The notes under the pieces were generated by a model, which worked only from the letters and a program-made list of their open reading frames with translations, did not search any database and was not told where the DNA came from. From JAWLHU01 sp049325315 (GTDB lineage: Bacteria > Bacillota > Sulfobacillia > Symbiobacteriales > Symbiobacteriaceae), in NCBI GenBank assembly GCA_049325315.1, contig JBMONB010000083.1:186001-250000 (forward strand): 64,000 nucleotides of DNA, given 5' to 3'. Each line of letters begins with the position of its first letter. The stretch's first letter is position 1. Of the stretch, positions 1 through 7,943 are shown piece after piece. Both the position numbers and the translations under genes were made by a program.

Positions 1-13
1 AGAAGGGGCACGG

Positions 14-511
14 GTGGCGGAGGCGGTCTTCCTGGAGCCCGGGCAGATCCTCAACCGGGCGGAGGTGGGCGAAGGGCACCTGGGCGACCTGCAGTTCAGC
101 CGGGGCCAGGTGCTGCTCTGGCGGCCCGAGCCACAGCGGCTGGCGGTGACCGCCGTCTTCCAGACAGCCGGTGGGGAGTGGAACGGCGGGGGCAGCTCCA
201 CCATCGTGGCCCTGGGGCCCCACCGCCCCATTGCCACAGCGGCGGTGGTCAACCCGGTGACAGACCGGGAGCGAAAGGTGCCGCTCTGGGCACTCTTCGG
301 CGAGGTGGATGACCCCGAGATCACCGAGGTCTGGGTGGAGATGCCCGGCAAGGTGAGCATCACCGTGATCGCACCCGTGGTGGATGGCGCCTGGCTGGTC
401 GCCCACCTGGGCGAGATTCCGGCGGATTCCGTATCGGTCCAGTACGCCACCGCGGCCAAGGCGGTGAAGGGCCGCGGCAGAATTCGCCTCGATCCGGTGC
501 AGCGCCCATAG
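14..511 (+). CDS. Hypothetical protein, possibly truncated by the window edge
   Basis: The frame is open from the left edge, so the GTG at 14 may be internal and the true start may lie outside the window. The visible 165 residues are rich in Val, Ala and Gly and look like a soluble beta-rich protein. No signal peptide, membrane segment or catalytic motif is visible. The stop is followed within about 35 bases by the end of the convergent S9 peptidase gene. I do not recognise the family. Confidence 0.6.
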   Translation: MAEAVFLEPGQILNRAEVGEGHLGDLQFSRGQVLLWRPEPQRLAVTAVFQTAGGEWNGGGSSTIVALGPHRPIATAAVVNPVTDRERKVPLWALFGEVDDPEITEVWVEMPGKVSITVIAPVVDGAWLVAHLGEIPADSVSVQYATAAKAVKGRGRIRLDPVQRP

Positions 512-546
512 AGAGAGGGAGGGGGTGTTGGCCCCTCCCTTCGCAC

Positions 547-2598
547 TTACCGGGCGATATAGCGGTCGAACCAGTCGACGATGGTCTTCAGCCGGTGGAC
601 CCGCAGCCAGGGCTGCCCGGTGCGGCTCATGCCGTGGCTCGAGTCGGGATAGCGCACGAACTCCACGGTGCGCCGCAGGAACTTCAGCGCCGTGTAAAGC
701 TGCTCCGCCTGCTCCATGGGGCAGCGCAGGTCGTTCTCCTGATGCTCGATCAGGAGCGGGGTGTGGATCCGCTCCACGTTGGTGATCGGCGAGAACCGGT
801 GGTAGAAGGTCATGTCCTGCCACGGGGCGGACGGGTAGTTCTCCAGGTCGGCGAAGCCGAAGTCGGAGGTGCCCACCATGGAGGCCTCGTTGACGCAGGA
901 GCGCATGGTGACCGCCGCCTTGAACCGGTCGGTCTGGCCCAGCGCCCAGTTGACCATGAACCCGCCGTAGGAGCCGCCGGCGATGCCGGTCCGGTCGGGG
1001 TCGAGCCAGGGGTAGCGGGTTAGGGCGGCATCGAGGCCGGCCATCACATCGAGGTAGTCGAGGTTGCCCCAGTCTTCCTTGATGCAGGCGCAGAACTTCT
1101 CGCCATAGCCCTGGGAGCCGCGGGGGTTGGTGTAGACCACGGCGTAGCACGCCGCCGCCAGGCACTGGAACTCCATGAAGAAGGTCCAGCCGTACATGCC
1201 CATGGGCCCGCCGTGAACCTCCAAAATGGCCGGGTACCGCTTCCCCTCCTCGAAGCCGGCGGGCTTCATGATCCAGCCGTCGGTCTCCTCCAGGCCGTCG
1301 GTGCCGTGGGTTTCCACGAAGGGGTTGCTGCCCCCGCCGGTCCCGAAGGCGAAGTGCTCCACCGGTGCCAGCTCGACCTCCCGCAGGAGTTCGGCGTTGG
1401 TCTCGGTCAGGCGCAGCAGGTCGGGCCCCTCCACCAGGAAGAGGTCGCTGGGCAGGTCGGGGCGGGTGATCTGCACCGCCAGCTTGCGGCAGAGGGCATC
1501 GTAGGACCAGCCGGTGATCACGTGGTCGCCGGCGGTCAGTTGTGTGAGGCTGTCAGACTCCACGTCGACGGCGTAGAGTTGCTGGCGGCCCCGGTCGGAG
1601 CCCAGGAGCACCACGGCGCTGCCGTCGGGGGTCCAGGTCATCGCGCCGCCGCCCGGCGCCGGCATGTCGTAGATCGTCTCCGGGGCGAAGGCCCGGTCCC
1701 AGTGGGCCGCCAGCTGCCGGAAGGAGGCGCCGTCGCGCCCCACCACGTAGAGCCGGGGGGAGGAATAGCCCTGGAAGGGGCGGTTGTGGCCCACGCAGGC
1801 GATCTGGGAGCCGTCAGGCGACCAGACCGGCTCCCGCAGGCTGTACCCCTCCGGCGTGACCCGTACCGGCTCGGAGCCGGGCTGGGTCAGGTCGACCAGG
1901 TAGATGTCGGAGAGGTAGGCCTTGTAGTCATCATCCTCCCGGCGGTTGGCGGCGACCGCCAGGGTCTGGCCATCGGGCGAGAAGGCGGGGCTGCTGTGGC
2001 TCCACCGCCCGCTGGTCACCTGGCGGGCCTGCGGCTGCTCCTCGTCGACTCCGATTACAAAGACCTGCTGCTGCTTCTCGGGATCGAGAACGCCAACGCC
2101 ATCCAGTTTATAGAATATCCGGGATATTCGCTTGACACCTTTGGTATGCTTGGTATAGAGGTCCTGTTCCTCGTCCTTCTCATCCTCCAGTTTGGGGCCC
2201 TCGGCCTTGACGGAGGCGGTGAAGGCGATTGCCTTGCCGTCGGGCGACCAGACGGGCGGGCCGTTGACCCCGTCTTTGAAGCGGGTCAGCTGCCAGGCTT
2301 CGCCGCCCAGGGCGTTCATCACCCAGATCTGATTCTTGCCACTCCGGTTGGAGAGAAAGGCCAGCCGGGAGCCATCGGGCGACCAGCGGGGGCTCCGGTC
2401 CGACTTCTGACCGCTGGTGAAGGGAGCCGGCCGTGCGCCGGGAGATGCATCCATAACGAAGATCTGATGCCGGGTCTCGTTCTTTTCCTTATCGATCCGG
2501 GCGACCACGTAGGCCAGCCTCTTGCCATCGGGCGAGAGCTGGGGCTCGCCCGGGAGCTGAATGGCGAGCAAGTCCTCGGGGGTGATGCGACGCGGCAA
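547..2598 (-). CDS. S9 family prolyl oligopeptidase / acylaminoacyl-peptidase-like serine peptidase
   Basis: A 683-residue protein starting at TTG, with a GAAAGGAG-type RBS seven bases upstream. The N-terminal ~400 residues form a TolB/WD40-like propeller with repeated 'SPDG' blades. The C-terminal alpha/beta hydrolase domain carries GGSYGGFM (nucleophile Ser about 543), Asp about 623 in 'ENDLRCP', and His about 655 in 'SSHG'. The full triad and normal length support an active cytoplasmic enzyme that trims short or N-acylated peptides, since no signal peptide is present. It is divergent from the amidinotransferase-fold gene that follows. The substrate (acyl-amino acid or dipeptide) cannot be told from sequence. 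Confidence 0.93.
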   Translation of the reverse strand: MPRRITPEDLLAIQLPGEPQLSPDGKRLAYVVARIDKEKNETRHQIFVMDASPGARPAPFTSGQKSDRSPRWSPDGSRLAFLSNRSGKNQIWVMNALGGEAWQLTRFKDGVNGPPVWSPDGKAIAFTASVKAEGPKLEDEKDEEQDLYTKHTKGVKRISRIFYKLDGVGVLDPEKQQQVFVIGVDEEQPQARQVTSGRWSHSSPAFSPDGQTLAVAANRREDDDYKAYLSDIYLVDLTQPGSEPVRVTPEGYSLREPVWSPDGSQIACVGHNRPFQGYSSPRLYVVGRDGASFRQLAAHWDRAFAPETIYDMPAPGGGAMTWTPDGSAVVLLGSDRGRQQLYAVDVESDSLTQLTAGDHVITGWSYDALCRKLAVQITRPDLPSDLFLVEGPDLLRLTETNAELLREVELAPVEHFAFGTGGGSNPFVETHGTDGLEETDGWIMKPAGFEEGKRYPAILEVHGGPMGMYGWTFFMEFQCLAAACYAVVYTNPRGSQGYGEKFCACIKEDWGNLDYLDVMAGLDAALTRYPWLDPDRTGIAGGSYGGFMVNWALGQTDRFKAAVTMRSCVNEASMVGTSDFGFADLENYPSAPWQDMTFYHRFSPITNVERIHTPLLIEHQENDLRCPMEQAEQLYTALKFLRRTVEFVRYPDSSHGMSRTGQPWLRVHRLKTIVDWFDRYIAR

Positions 2599-2721
2599 GG
2601 CAGGACTCTCCTTTCGGGTGGAACTGCGAACCCGATCACGGGCATGGCCCGTTGCGGTTCGGGTATCCTACCATTTGGACATGAAGGGCCGAAGGGCCTG
2701 CCGTACAGGAGGAGGAGTTGC

Positions 2722-3669
2722 ATGCTGCGCGTCGAGGAGATTCGCTCCGTTGGGGAGCGCCACTTTGCAGAGAAAAGCACCTTTCGGGAGGATATGCCCA
2801 GGTACTGGGGCCAATGGGGCGCTACCTCCGAGGTGGGCCGGCTGAGGGCGGTGCTGCTGCGCCGGCCCGGGGCCGAGATCGAGGGGGTCGATGATCCCCA
2901 AGCCCCACGCTGGCGGGCGGTGATGGACCCGCAGAAGGCGCGGGCGCAGCACGACGCCCTGGCCCAGGTCTACCGGGACCACGGCGTGGCGGTCCACTAC
3001 GTGGACGAGATGCACGAGGAGCGCCCGAACGCCGTCTACTGCCGTGACCTGCTGTCGATTACCCCCGAGGGAGCGATTATCACCCGCCCCGCCATGGCCG
3101 CCCGGCGCGGCGAGGAGCGCTACGTGGCCGCGGCGGTGGCGCAGCTGGGCTGCCCGATCGTCAAGACGATCACCGGCAGCGGCATCCACGAGGGGGCCGA
3201 CCTGCTGATGATCGACCGCCACTCCGCCTTTATCGGCCGGGGCAACCGGACCAACGACGAGGGCGTCGAGCAGGTGGTCGAGGAGCTGCGCTACCAGGGG
3301 GTCGATGACGTGACGGTGGTCCAGGTGCCGTACGGCGTCGCCCACCTCGACTGCATGTTCGGCATGGCCTCCACCGATGTGGCGCTGGTCTTCCCCTGGC
3401 TGACGCCGTACGTGGTGGCTGAAAAGCTGATGGAAAAAGGCTTCAAGGTGATCGAGGTCCAGAACCCCACCGAGGCAAGAATCGGCTACTCGGTCAACTT
3501 CGTCGCCATCGAGCCGGGCCTGGTGGTGATGCCCGCCGGCAACCCCGAGACCCGGGAGGTGCTGGAGAAGAACGGGATCCGGTGCATCGAGGTGGAGATG
3601 GACGAGATCCTGAAGGGCATGGGCGCCGTCCACTGCTGCACGGCGGTCCTCCACCGGGAGGATGTCTAG
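2722..3669 (+). CDS. Arginine deiminase / dimethylargininase-fold amidinotransferase family protein
   Basis: A 315-residue protein; ATG 2722 is preceded by AGGAGGAG at 2708-2715. The frame is open far upstream, but that part lies over the S9 gene. The pattern is that of the guanidino-group-modifying fold: 'YCRD' near residue 106, 'HEGAD' near 156-160 (acidic substrate ligands), 'GVAHLD' with His208, and a C-terminal 'HCCT' with the probable nucleophile Cys305. Family members hydrolyse arginine or methylated arginine, or transfer amidino groups. No arginine-catabolism genes are adjacent, so the substrate is open; dimethylarginine hydrolase is a reasonable guess. Confidence 0.85.
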   Translation: MLRVEEIRSVGERHFAEKSTFREDMPRYWGQWGATSEVGRLRAVLLRRPGAEIEGVDDPQAPRWRAVMDPQKARAQHDALAQVYRDHGVAVHYVDEMHEERPNAVYCRDLLSITPEGAIITRPAMAARRGEERYVAAAVAQLGCPIVKTITGSGIHEGADLLMIDRHSAFIGRGNRTNDEGVEQVVEELRYQGVDDVTVVQVPYGVAHLDCMFGMASTDVALVFPWLTPYVVAEKLMEKGFKVIEVQNPTEARIGYSVNFVAIEPGLVVMPAGNPETREVLEKNGIRCIEVEMDEILKGMGAVHCCTAVLHREDV

Positions 3670-4086
3670 CGCAGCATTGGCGCCAATAACTCGCCACCCG
3701 TGTCCAAGAAACCAGTTGGTGGCGGCAGGACACGGATCTCCATCCCACCACTGAGACCCGTGTTCTGGCTGAACAAGAGTCTCAGGTGCTGACCCATGAA
3801 CCAGACGGTTGCACGGCAGCAGGCCGCCACGTGCAGTTGCTGCTTGCTCCCGGCCTGGCGAAAACGCTCTGAGTTGGTGGTCATGAGGAGCCAGGATGAG
3901 GTGAAAGGCAAACAGCACAAGTTGGAGGAACGCGGCATTGGCCTCGTATTTGCGCAGCCTGGGATTCCAGGAGTGGGAGGTACCCTTCCACTCCTGGAAT
4001 CCAGCCTCGATGCGCTGGCGGGCTTCATAACAAGCGATCATTCGGCTCAAAGACATTTCCTGAGCGTTGAAGGTGGTGAGGATCAC
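3666..4086 (-). pseudogene. Transposase C-terminal remnant (IS4/IS1380-like DDE), frameshifted
   Basis: From 4086 leftwards one frame reads 'YEARQRIEAGFQEWKG' then 'FLQLVLFAFHLI', which matches the end of the catalytic core of IS4/IS1380-type DDE transposases (YREK-like region with the late Glu). The similarity then seems to move to another frame (last stop at 3666), so the gene is both 5'-truncated and frameshifted. No clear terminal inverted repeats were found. It sits at the border between the GC-rich backbone and the lower-GC operon at 4.2-6.4 kb, consistent with past mobile-element activity. Confidence 0.65.
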
Positions 4087-4228
4087 ACTACGAACCTCCC
4101 CCTTCTATCACCCAGAGACGCGTTGCCAGGGCGGCCCGAAAGCACAGGAAAAGGGGCAGCCGGAACAAAGTCCCGCTACCCGTAGTCTACGGACCCGATT
4201 TTCCCTGGAGGCTAGTCTGCCTCGATAG

Positions 4229-4801
4229 TCAGAGCTCCTTAGGCAGGTCCTGTAGATAGTCTTCCTTCCACCTGTCCCATAGCTCCCGTGGCAGATCCGT
4301 CTCAGCTTGAACCCACTCGTTGCGAGTGGTGAGGTGGGTGTATAACCGGGGGTTACCTGAGGGGGGCACCACCAGGAGAAGCCGATCGACAGTATGGCGG
4401 GACGGTCCGGTCCGATCGTCCACGGGGCTGGCCAAGTCCAGGAGCGCCCACTCATCGTCATGGGTTGCAGATTTGATCTGCAGGATCGCATGGGCTAAGG
4501 GCATGGTCTCCGCATGGACCCGTTCCGGCTCACCCAACCGGTGCTGTTGGGCCAAGGACATCAGCGAAATCAGTTCAGCCAGTCTCGGGATGAGTTCTCT
4601 CGTTTCCGGCGTATCCGCAGCTGACCAGCGAGTGTAGCCTGTCCGAAAGTGAATGCCCACAGATGCGGGAACCAGAAGATTGTGTTCCGACCCCGTGATG
4701 CGATCTAATCGGTCTCGGACCAGGAGCACACATACTAGAACCAATACGGAGAAACCAAGCCCAGCCATGAGCGCTCGTCTCCGAAGAGACCGTTCTCTCA
4801 T
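4229..4801 (-). CDS. Hypothetical membrane-anchored protein, last gene of a low-GC operon
   Basis: A 190-residue protein whose ATG overlaps the stop of the upstream M23 gene (ATGA at 4798-4801), indicating translational coupling. The first ten residues are Arg-rich and are followed by one hydrophobic segment (about 11-28), so it is probably an N-terminally anchored, outward-facing protein. The remainder is charged and has no motif I know. Base composition is noticeably less GC-rich than the flanking backbone, as in its two operon partners, suggesting joint acquisition. Confidence 0.72.
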   Translation of the reverse strand: MRERSLRRRALMAGLGFSVLVLVCVLLVRDRLDRITGSEHNLLVPASVGIHFRTGYTRWSAADTPETRELIPRLAELISLMSLAQQHRLGEPERVHAETMPLAHAILQIKSATHDDEWALLDLASPVDDRTGPSRHTVDRLLLVVPPSGNPRLYTHLTTRNEWVQAETDLPRELWDRWKEDYLQDLPKEL

Positions 4802-5502
4802 TCCGGGACACCCTCTATGACCCCTTCTGGAGTTATGTCGTCGGAGCAGTACGGGTCACTCAGGAACCCGCAGACAAGGGATCTGTCGAACGGATCGACC
4901 CGCGTGCCCAGTGGCTCATCGACCCGCCAGTGCAGGTGATCCCCACACGAGTACCCCGTATTGTTGGCCGTCCCCAACTGCGAGTACTTTCCCACCGTAT
5001 CGTTCTTCGAGACCGTGAGGGAGGTTGGGATCATGTGCAAGTACCACGTGTAGTACTGCTTATTATCACCATAGTGAAGAGGGTGCCGTATTCTGACGTA
5101 GGTCCCTTGCCAATTGCCCGTGGAGTTACATGTGCACTTACCCTGACTGTCAAAGTAACACAGTTCAACGGAGTCAACTACAACTTCATCGACCGTCCCC
5201 GCCTGTGCAGCATATATGGCACCATGCTTACCGATGGGGTAATCAACACCGCTGTGCTGATCATATGTGTGTCCCCATACGTCCGTACAGTTGGTACAGG
5301 ACCAGCCCGTGTAGTCTTTCATCTGATTCTCTACACGATTCAGGTCATAGTAGTAGTTGGGCGCGATACGCGAGATATCACTGACGGGGTGGATAAAGTG
5401 TGTCCAGGCTGTGGTTGCATGGGACGTCGATGGACCTGGGAACACGATGGTGGCAGCCAATAGGTAGAGGATCAGTCGAACCGCTGCTCTGCGTCTGTGC
5501 AT
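4798..5502 (-). CDS. Secreted M23-family (LytM-like) zinc metallopeptidase
   Basis: A 234-residue protein with a signal peptide (Arg-rich start, hydrophobic 9-23, cleavage near residue 29). The LytM/M23 zinc site is present: H83-x3-D87 in 'HSGVDYPIG', and 'GDHLHWRV' with H189 and H191. A further His156 occurs in 'WYLHM'. Members cut peptidoglycan cross-links or glycyl bonds outside the cell. Several Cys residues (69, 72, 115, 123, 125, 186, 211) suggest disulfides, unusual beside GC-rich Bacillota neighbours. It is the middle gene of the lower-GC operon from 6376 to 4229. Confidence 0.85.
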   Translation of the reverse strand: MHRRRAAVRLILYLLAATIVFPGPSTSHATTAWTHFIHPVSDISRIAPNYYYDLNRVENQMKDYTGWSCTNCTDVWGHTYDQHSGVDYPIGKHGAIYAAQAGTVDEVVVDSVELCYFDSQGKCTCNSTGNWQGTYVRIRHPLHYGDNKQYYTWYLHMIPTSLTVSKNDTVGKYSQLGTANNTGYSCGDHLHWRVDEPLGTRVDPFDRSLVCGFLSDPYCSDDITPEGVIEGVPE

Positions 5503-5518
5503 GATTTCACCCCCCTGT

Positions 5519-6376
5519 CTACGGTGCCGGAGTCAGATTGACACGAACCCGCTTCCCATCCTTCAGCCCTGTAAGCCCATCAGCCACCCACATCGGTCGC
5601 TCCAGCCCAGGGATTACGCTGAGGGATCGTCCAGGCAGGTCAACGAGAACGGTATCCTTGCTGTCATAGGCCTGATAAGCCAGAAGCTTCCTATCGAAGG
5701 ATTGGGCGATCTCCGTCGTCGTTCTCGGGAGGCGGTCCATGAACGGCTGCACGTCTCCCTTCACGCTCAACAACTTCAGGGTTGTGTAGGGCACCCATCG
5801 TGTACGCTCTGATTCGCTAAACACAAGGTTATCACCCAGCCATCCGACCGGCTTGGCCAGAGAACCGGGAACCACATACGAGACAATCTCTTCTGCCTTG
5901 GTCATGTCATAGATTCCGATGCCGTATTTTCCAATCTCAGTCTCATCCGGCCGTAGATCCTGTGGCACTGCGTAGGCCAGATAGCGTTTGGAAGGGCTTG
6001 CCGTGAGCGCCCCACCTACCCCGCCAGCAGCCACCAGTAAACGTTCTTCCCCAGAGCAGTTCATCTCCCGCAAGGATAGGTCTCGGCCAACGAACAGGAC
6101 TGTGCCGTTCCTGCCGATAACCGGCGACCACCCTTCACCCTGACATAGTGATCGACCGCTATCTTCCAGGGTAAAAGTCAGATCCATGTACGTGGTGGAG
6201 TGCAAGAGCGTGAGTGATCCCGAAAGATCAGCCACTCGCCATTCTTCGCTTCCTGACCATTCCTCTAGTTGCACATCCCACCTTTCTGGCCCCTTCTGCG
6301 CCGTAGAGTGTGCGCCCACCGCAAGAAGCACGATGGTCACCATGGGAAGAAACACCGTTCTGGTCATGCGCTTCAC
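5519..6376 (-). CDS. Secreted protein with propeller-like repeats, first gene of the low-GC operon
   Basis: I place the start at GTG 6376, eight bases after an AGAGGTGA RBS (6385-6392); the frame continues to a TTG at 6409. The resulting 285-residue product begins with a clean signal peptide (MKRMTRTVFLP then a hydrophobic run ending 'AHSTA'). The mature part has repeating beta-strand blocks of the kind 'RYLAYAV' and 'KLLAYQAY', typical of TolB/WD40-like propellers, but no catalytic motif. Only 16 bases separate it from the M23 gene. A good promoter lies upstream (6419-6447). Function unknown; a role in the cell envelope with the M23 enzyme is inference. Confidence 0.72.
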   Translation of the reverse strand: MKRMTRTVFLPMVTIVLLAVGAHSTAQKGPERWDVQLEEWSGSEEWRVADLSGSLTLLHSTTYMDLTFTLEDSGRSLCQGEGWSPVIGRNGTVLFVGRDLSLREMNCSGEERLLVAAGGVGGALTASPSKRYLAYAVPQDLRPDETEIGKYGIGIYDMTKAEEIVSYVVPGSLAKPVGWLGDNLVFSESERTRWVPYTTLKLLSVKGDVQPFMDRLPRTTTEIAQSFDRKLLAYQAYDSKDTVLVDLPGRSLSVIPGLERPMWVADGLTGLKDGKRVRVNLTPAP

Positions 6377-6418
6377 CACATTTTCACCTCTTTCAAAATA
6401 GTCAGCCAAGTTAGTCTC

Positions 6419-6447
6419 AGTCTAGCTTACCTGCTGGTTTGTGTCAA
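6419..6447 (-). promoter_or_regulatory. Sigma-A-type promoter of the low-GC operon
   Basis: Read on the minus strand: TTGACA (6447-6442, perfect -35), 17-base spacer, TAGACT (6424-6419, four of six to the -10 consensus). The expected transcription start near 6412 leaves a short leader before the RBS of the gene starting at 6376. Confidence 0.65.
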
Positions 6448-6453
6448 TATAAT

Positions 6454-6800
6454 GCTCTATTCATGTATTGAATGCTTACGGGTCTTGTGTTCTGCCCTTC
6501 TCCCTGGCTCGGTCCTGGTGTTGCCGACCGATCTCTGTTTGACCCGGATTCGCCCACAATGCGTGACCCTAAAGGAAATGTTTAGCTATTCGAAGAACAA
6601 CCGGAGCGGGCTGTTCATTTTTGTTTGGAAGAAAGACGGTGGGCCTCCCCCGACGGTATACAACGCCTACCAGCGCCCGTCGGAGAAAGCCCACTGGGGC
6701 CCAAGGCTCAAAAACCTTGAAAAGATCAGCGACTTATGTCACCTTGACCTCTTGACATGAAACCGCTGGGCTTTCACATCAACGAGGCGCCGCCACTTAC
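6454..6800. other. Intergenic stretch without a convincing gene
   Basis: About 350 bases between the low-GC operon promoter and the terminator at 6808. An open frame on the plus strand lacks an RBS, family resemblance and the codon style of the neighbours. The only structured element is a terminator-like hairpin at 6595-6626, listed separately. Confidence 0.5.
6595..6626 (+). terminator. Orphan rho-independent terminator-like hairpin
   Basis: GAACA-ACCG at 6595-6603 pairs with CGG-GC-TGTTC ending at 6616, followed by ATTTTTGTTT. It points along the plus strand, but no plus-strand gene lies upstream. It could end a small RNA or be a relic of a deleted gene. Confidence 0.45.
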
Positions 6801-6807
6801 ACATACA

Positions 6808-6839
6808 GATGGGCCCGCGAATTGGTTCGCGGGCCCATC
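6808..6839 (-). terminator. Strong hairpin terminator downstream of the small gene at 6874
   Basis: A perfect inverted repeat, GATGGGCCCGCGAA / TTCGCGGGCCCATC, with a four-base loop. It lies directly beyond the stop of the minus-strand gene ending at 6874; on that strand it is followed by a moderately T-rich run. Confidence 0.7.
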
Positions 6840-6873
6840 CGTTTCCTGGGAACGCTGCAGGGCCGGGCTCGCG

Positions 6874-7092
6874 CTAGACCAGGCGGGTGCCCGTGCGCAG
6901 GGTGTTGTGCCAGAGGTCCTGGCACTCCTCGGCTACCTTGCGCCAGTGCGCCCGGACCGGGGCGGGAACATCTTGCTTCATCGAGAGCTGCTGGGCGCCC
7001 AGGTGCAAAACGAAGAACAGGTCATCGACGCCCATGCCGTGCTTGTCTAGAAACTGGGTCAGGGCGGACAGATCGCGCTCCTTCGGGTTCAT
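6874..7092 (-). CDS. Small conserved-looking hypothetical protein (72 aa)
   Basis: The frame is open further upstream, but ATG 7092 has a GGGAGGG RBS and the preceding residues (Pro/Gly/Trp-rich) look like translated leader. The product begins MNPKERDLSALTQFLDKHGM and is a soluble, mainly helical 72-residue protein without Cys or membrane segments. It is single-gene, ended by the hairpin at 6808-6839. Family not recognised. Confidence 0.65.
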   Translation of the reverse strand: MNPKERDLSALTQFLDKHGMGVDDLFFVLHLGAQQLSMKQDVPAPVRAHWRKVAEECQDLWHNTLRTGTRLV

Positions 7093-7382
7093 TGCGGTTC
7101 CCTCCCGCATGGAATCCATCTCATCCATAGGATACCACAGCCTTTGCCCCGGGCGAAACGGTCCCCGGGTGAAACGGGACGACCACATCCACACGTCTGT
7201 CTGGGTGAGAGGCCCCGGAGGAGGCGGTTCCGTTGCAATCTGCCCATGTCGCCCCCAGGGACCGCGCCCTGTTGGAAAAACCTGCTGTGCCCAGATCCAA
7301 CCAAATGGCAGGTCTGCGGAAACCAAGTGGCGTAAACCTTCGTCTTATACGGGATATGGACGAAGCGAAGGGAGACGCCCGC

Positions 7383-7943
7383 ATGTCGCATTCCGAGAGG
7401 GTCGCCCTGCCAGCGGATCGGTCGGACGCTATTGAGCTATTGATGCAGGAGTACGGCACAAAGGTACTCCACCTCGCTTATTACTATCTTAAAGACCGTC
7501 ATCTGGCGGAAGATGTCGCCCAGGAGGTCTTTATTAAGGCCTACCGCAACTGGGGCTCGTTCCGGGGTGAGAGTTCCGCCTATACCTGGCTCTACAAGAT
7601 CACGGTCAACCTGTGCCGTGACAAGGCCCGCAGCGCTTGGTGGCGCCGGCTGGTTCCGTCCGATGATCCCCGCTCGGCTCACGACGGCCTCGAACTCTCC
7701 ACCTCCGAGGAGGATCCGGAGACGGCGGCGATCCTGAGCGATGAGAAGGACCGGATGATGGAGCACGTGATGAAGCTGCCCGACTCCTACCGCGAGGCGA
7801 TCGTCCTGTACTACTACCAGGACCTCTCCACGGTGGAGATCGCCGAGGTCACCGGGCAGAATGAGAATACGATCAAGACACGGCTGTTCCGGGCCAGAGC
7901 GATGCTCAAAGAGCAGTTGCAGAAAGGAGGTGTGGCGCGATGA
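7383..7943 (+). CDS. ECF-subfamily RNA polymerase sigma factor
   Basis: About 186 residues. Region 2 is seen in 'AYYYLKDRHLAEDVAQEVFIKAYRN' and region 4 in the C-terminal HTH ('STVEIAEVTGQNENTIKTRLFRAR'), with the linker typical of ECF factors. Start chosen at ATG 7383 with AAGGGAG upstream; ATG 7356 is an alternative. The stop overlaps the start of the next gene (7940-7943), whose product is a membrane protein with an extracytoplasmic sensor domain, so the pair forms a sigma/anti-sigma signalling unit. The likely regulon includes the adjacent lipoprotein gene, by inference only. Confidence 0.93.
   Translation: MSHSERVALPADRSDAIELLMQEYGTKVLHLAYYYLKDRHLAEDVAQEVFIKAYRNWGSFRGESSAYTWLYKITVNLCRDKARSAWWRRLVPSDDPRSAHDGLELSTSEEDPETAAILSDEKDRMMEHVMKLPDSYREAIVLYYYQDLSTVEIAEVTGQNENTIKTRLFRARAMLKEQLQKGGVAR

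Noticed and set aside
1213..2721. N-terminal extension of the amidinotransferase-fold gene
   Set aside because: The open frame runs antisense through the S9 peptidase gene. The strong AGGAGGAG RBS before ATG 2722 and the family length fix the start.
6269..6760. Plus-strand gene across the low-GC intergenic region
   Set aside because: No RBS, no protein-like pattern, overlap with the promoter and coding region of the minus-strand operon, and an internal terminator hairpin.
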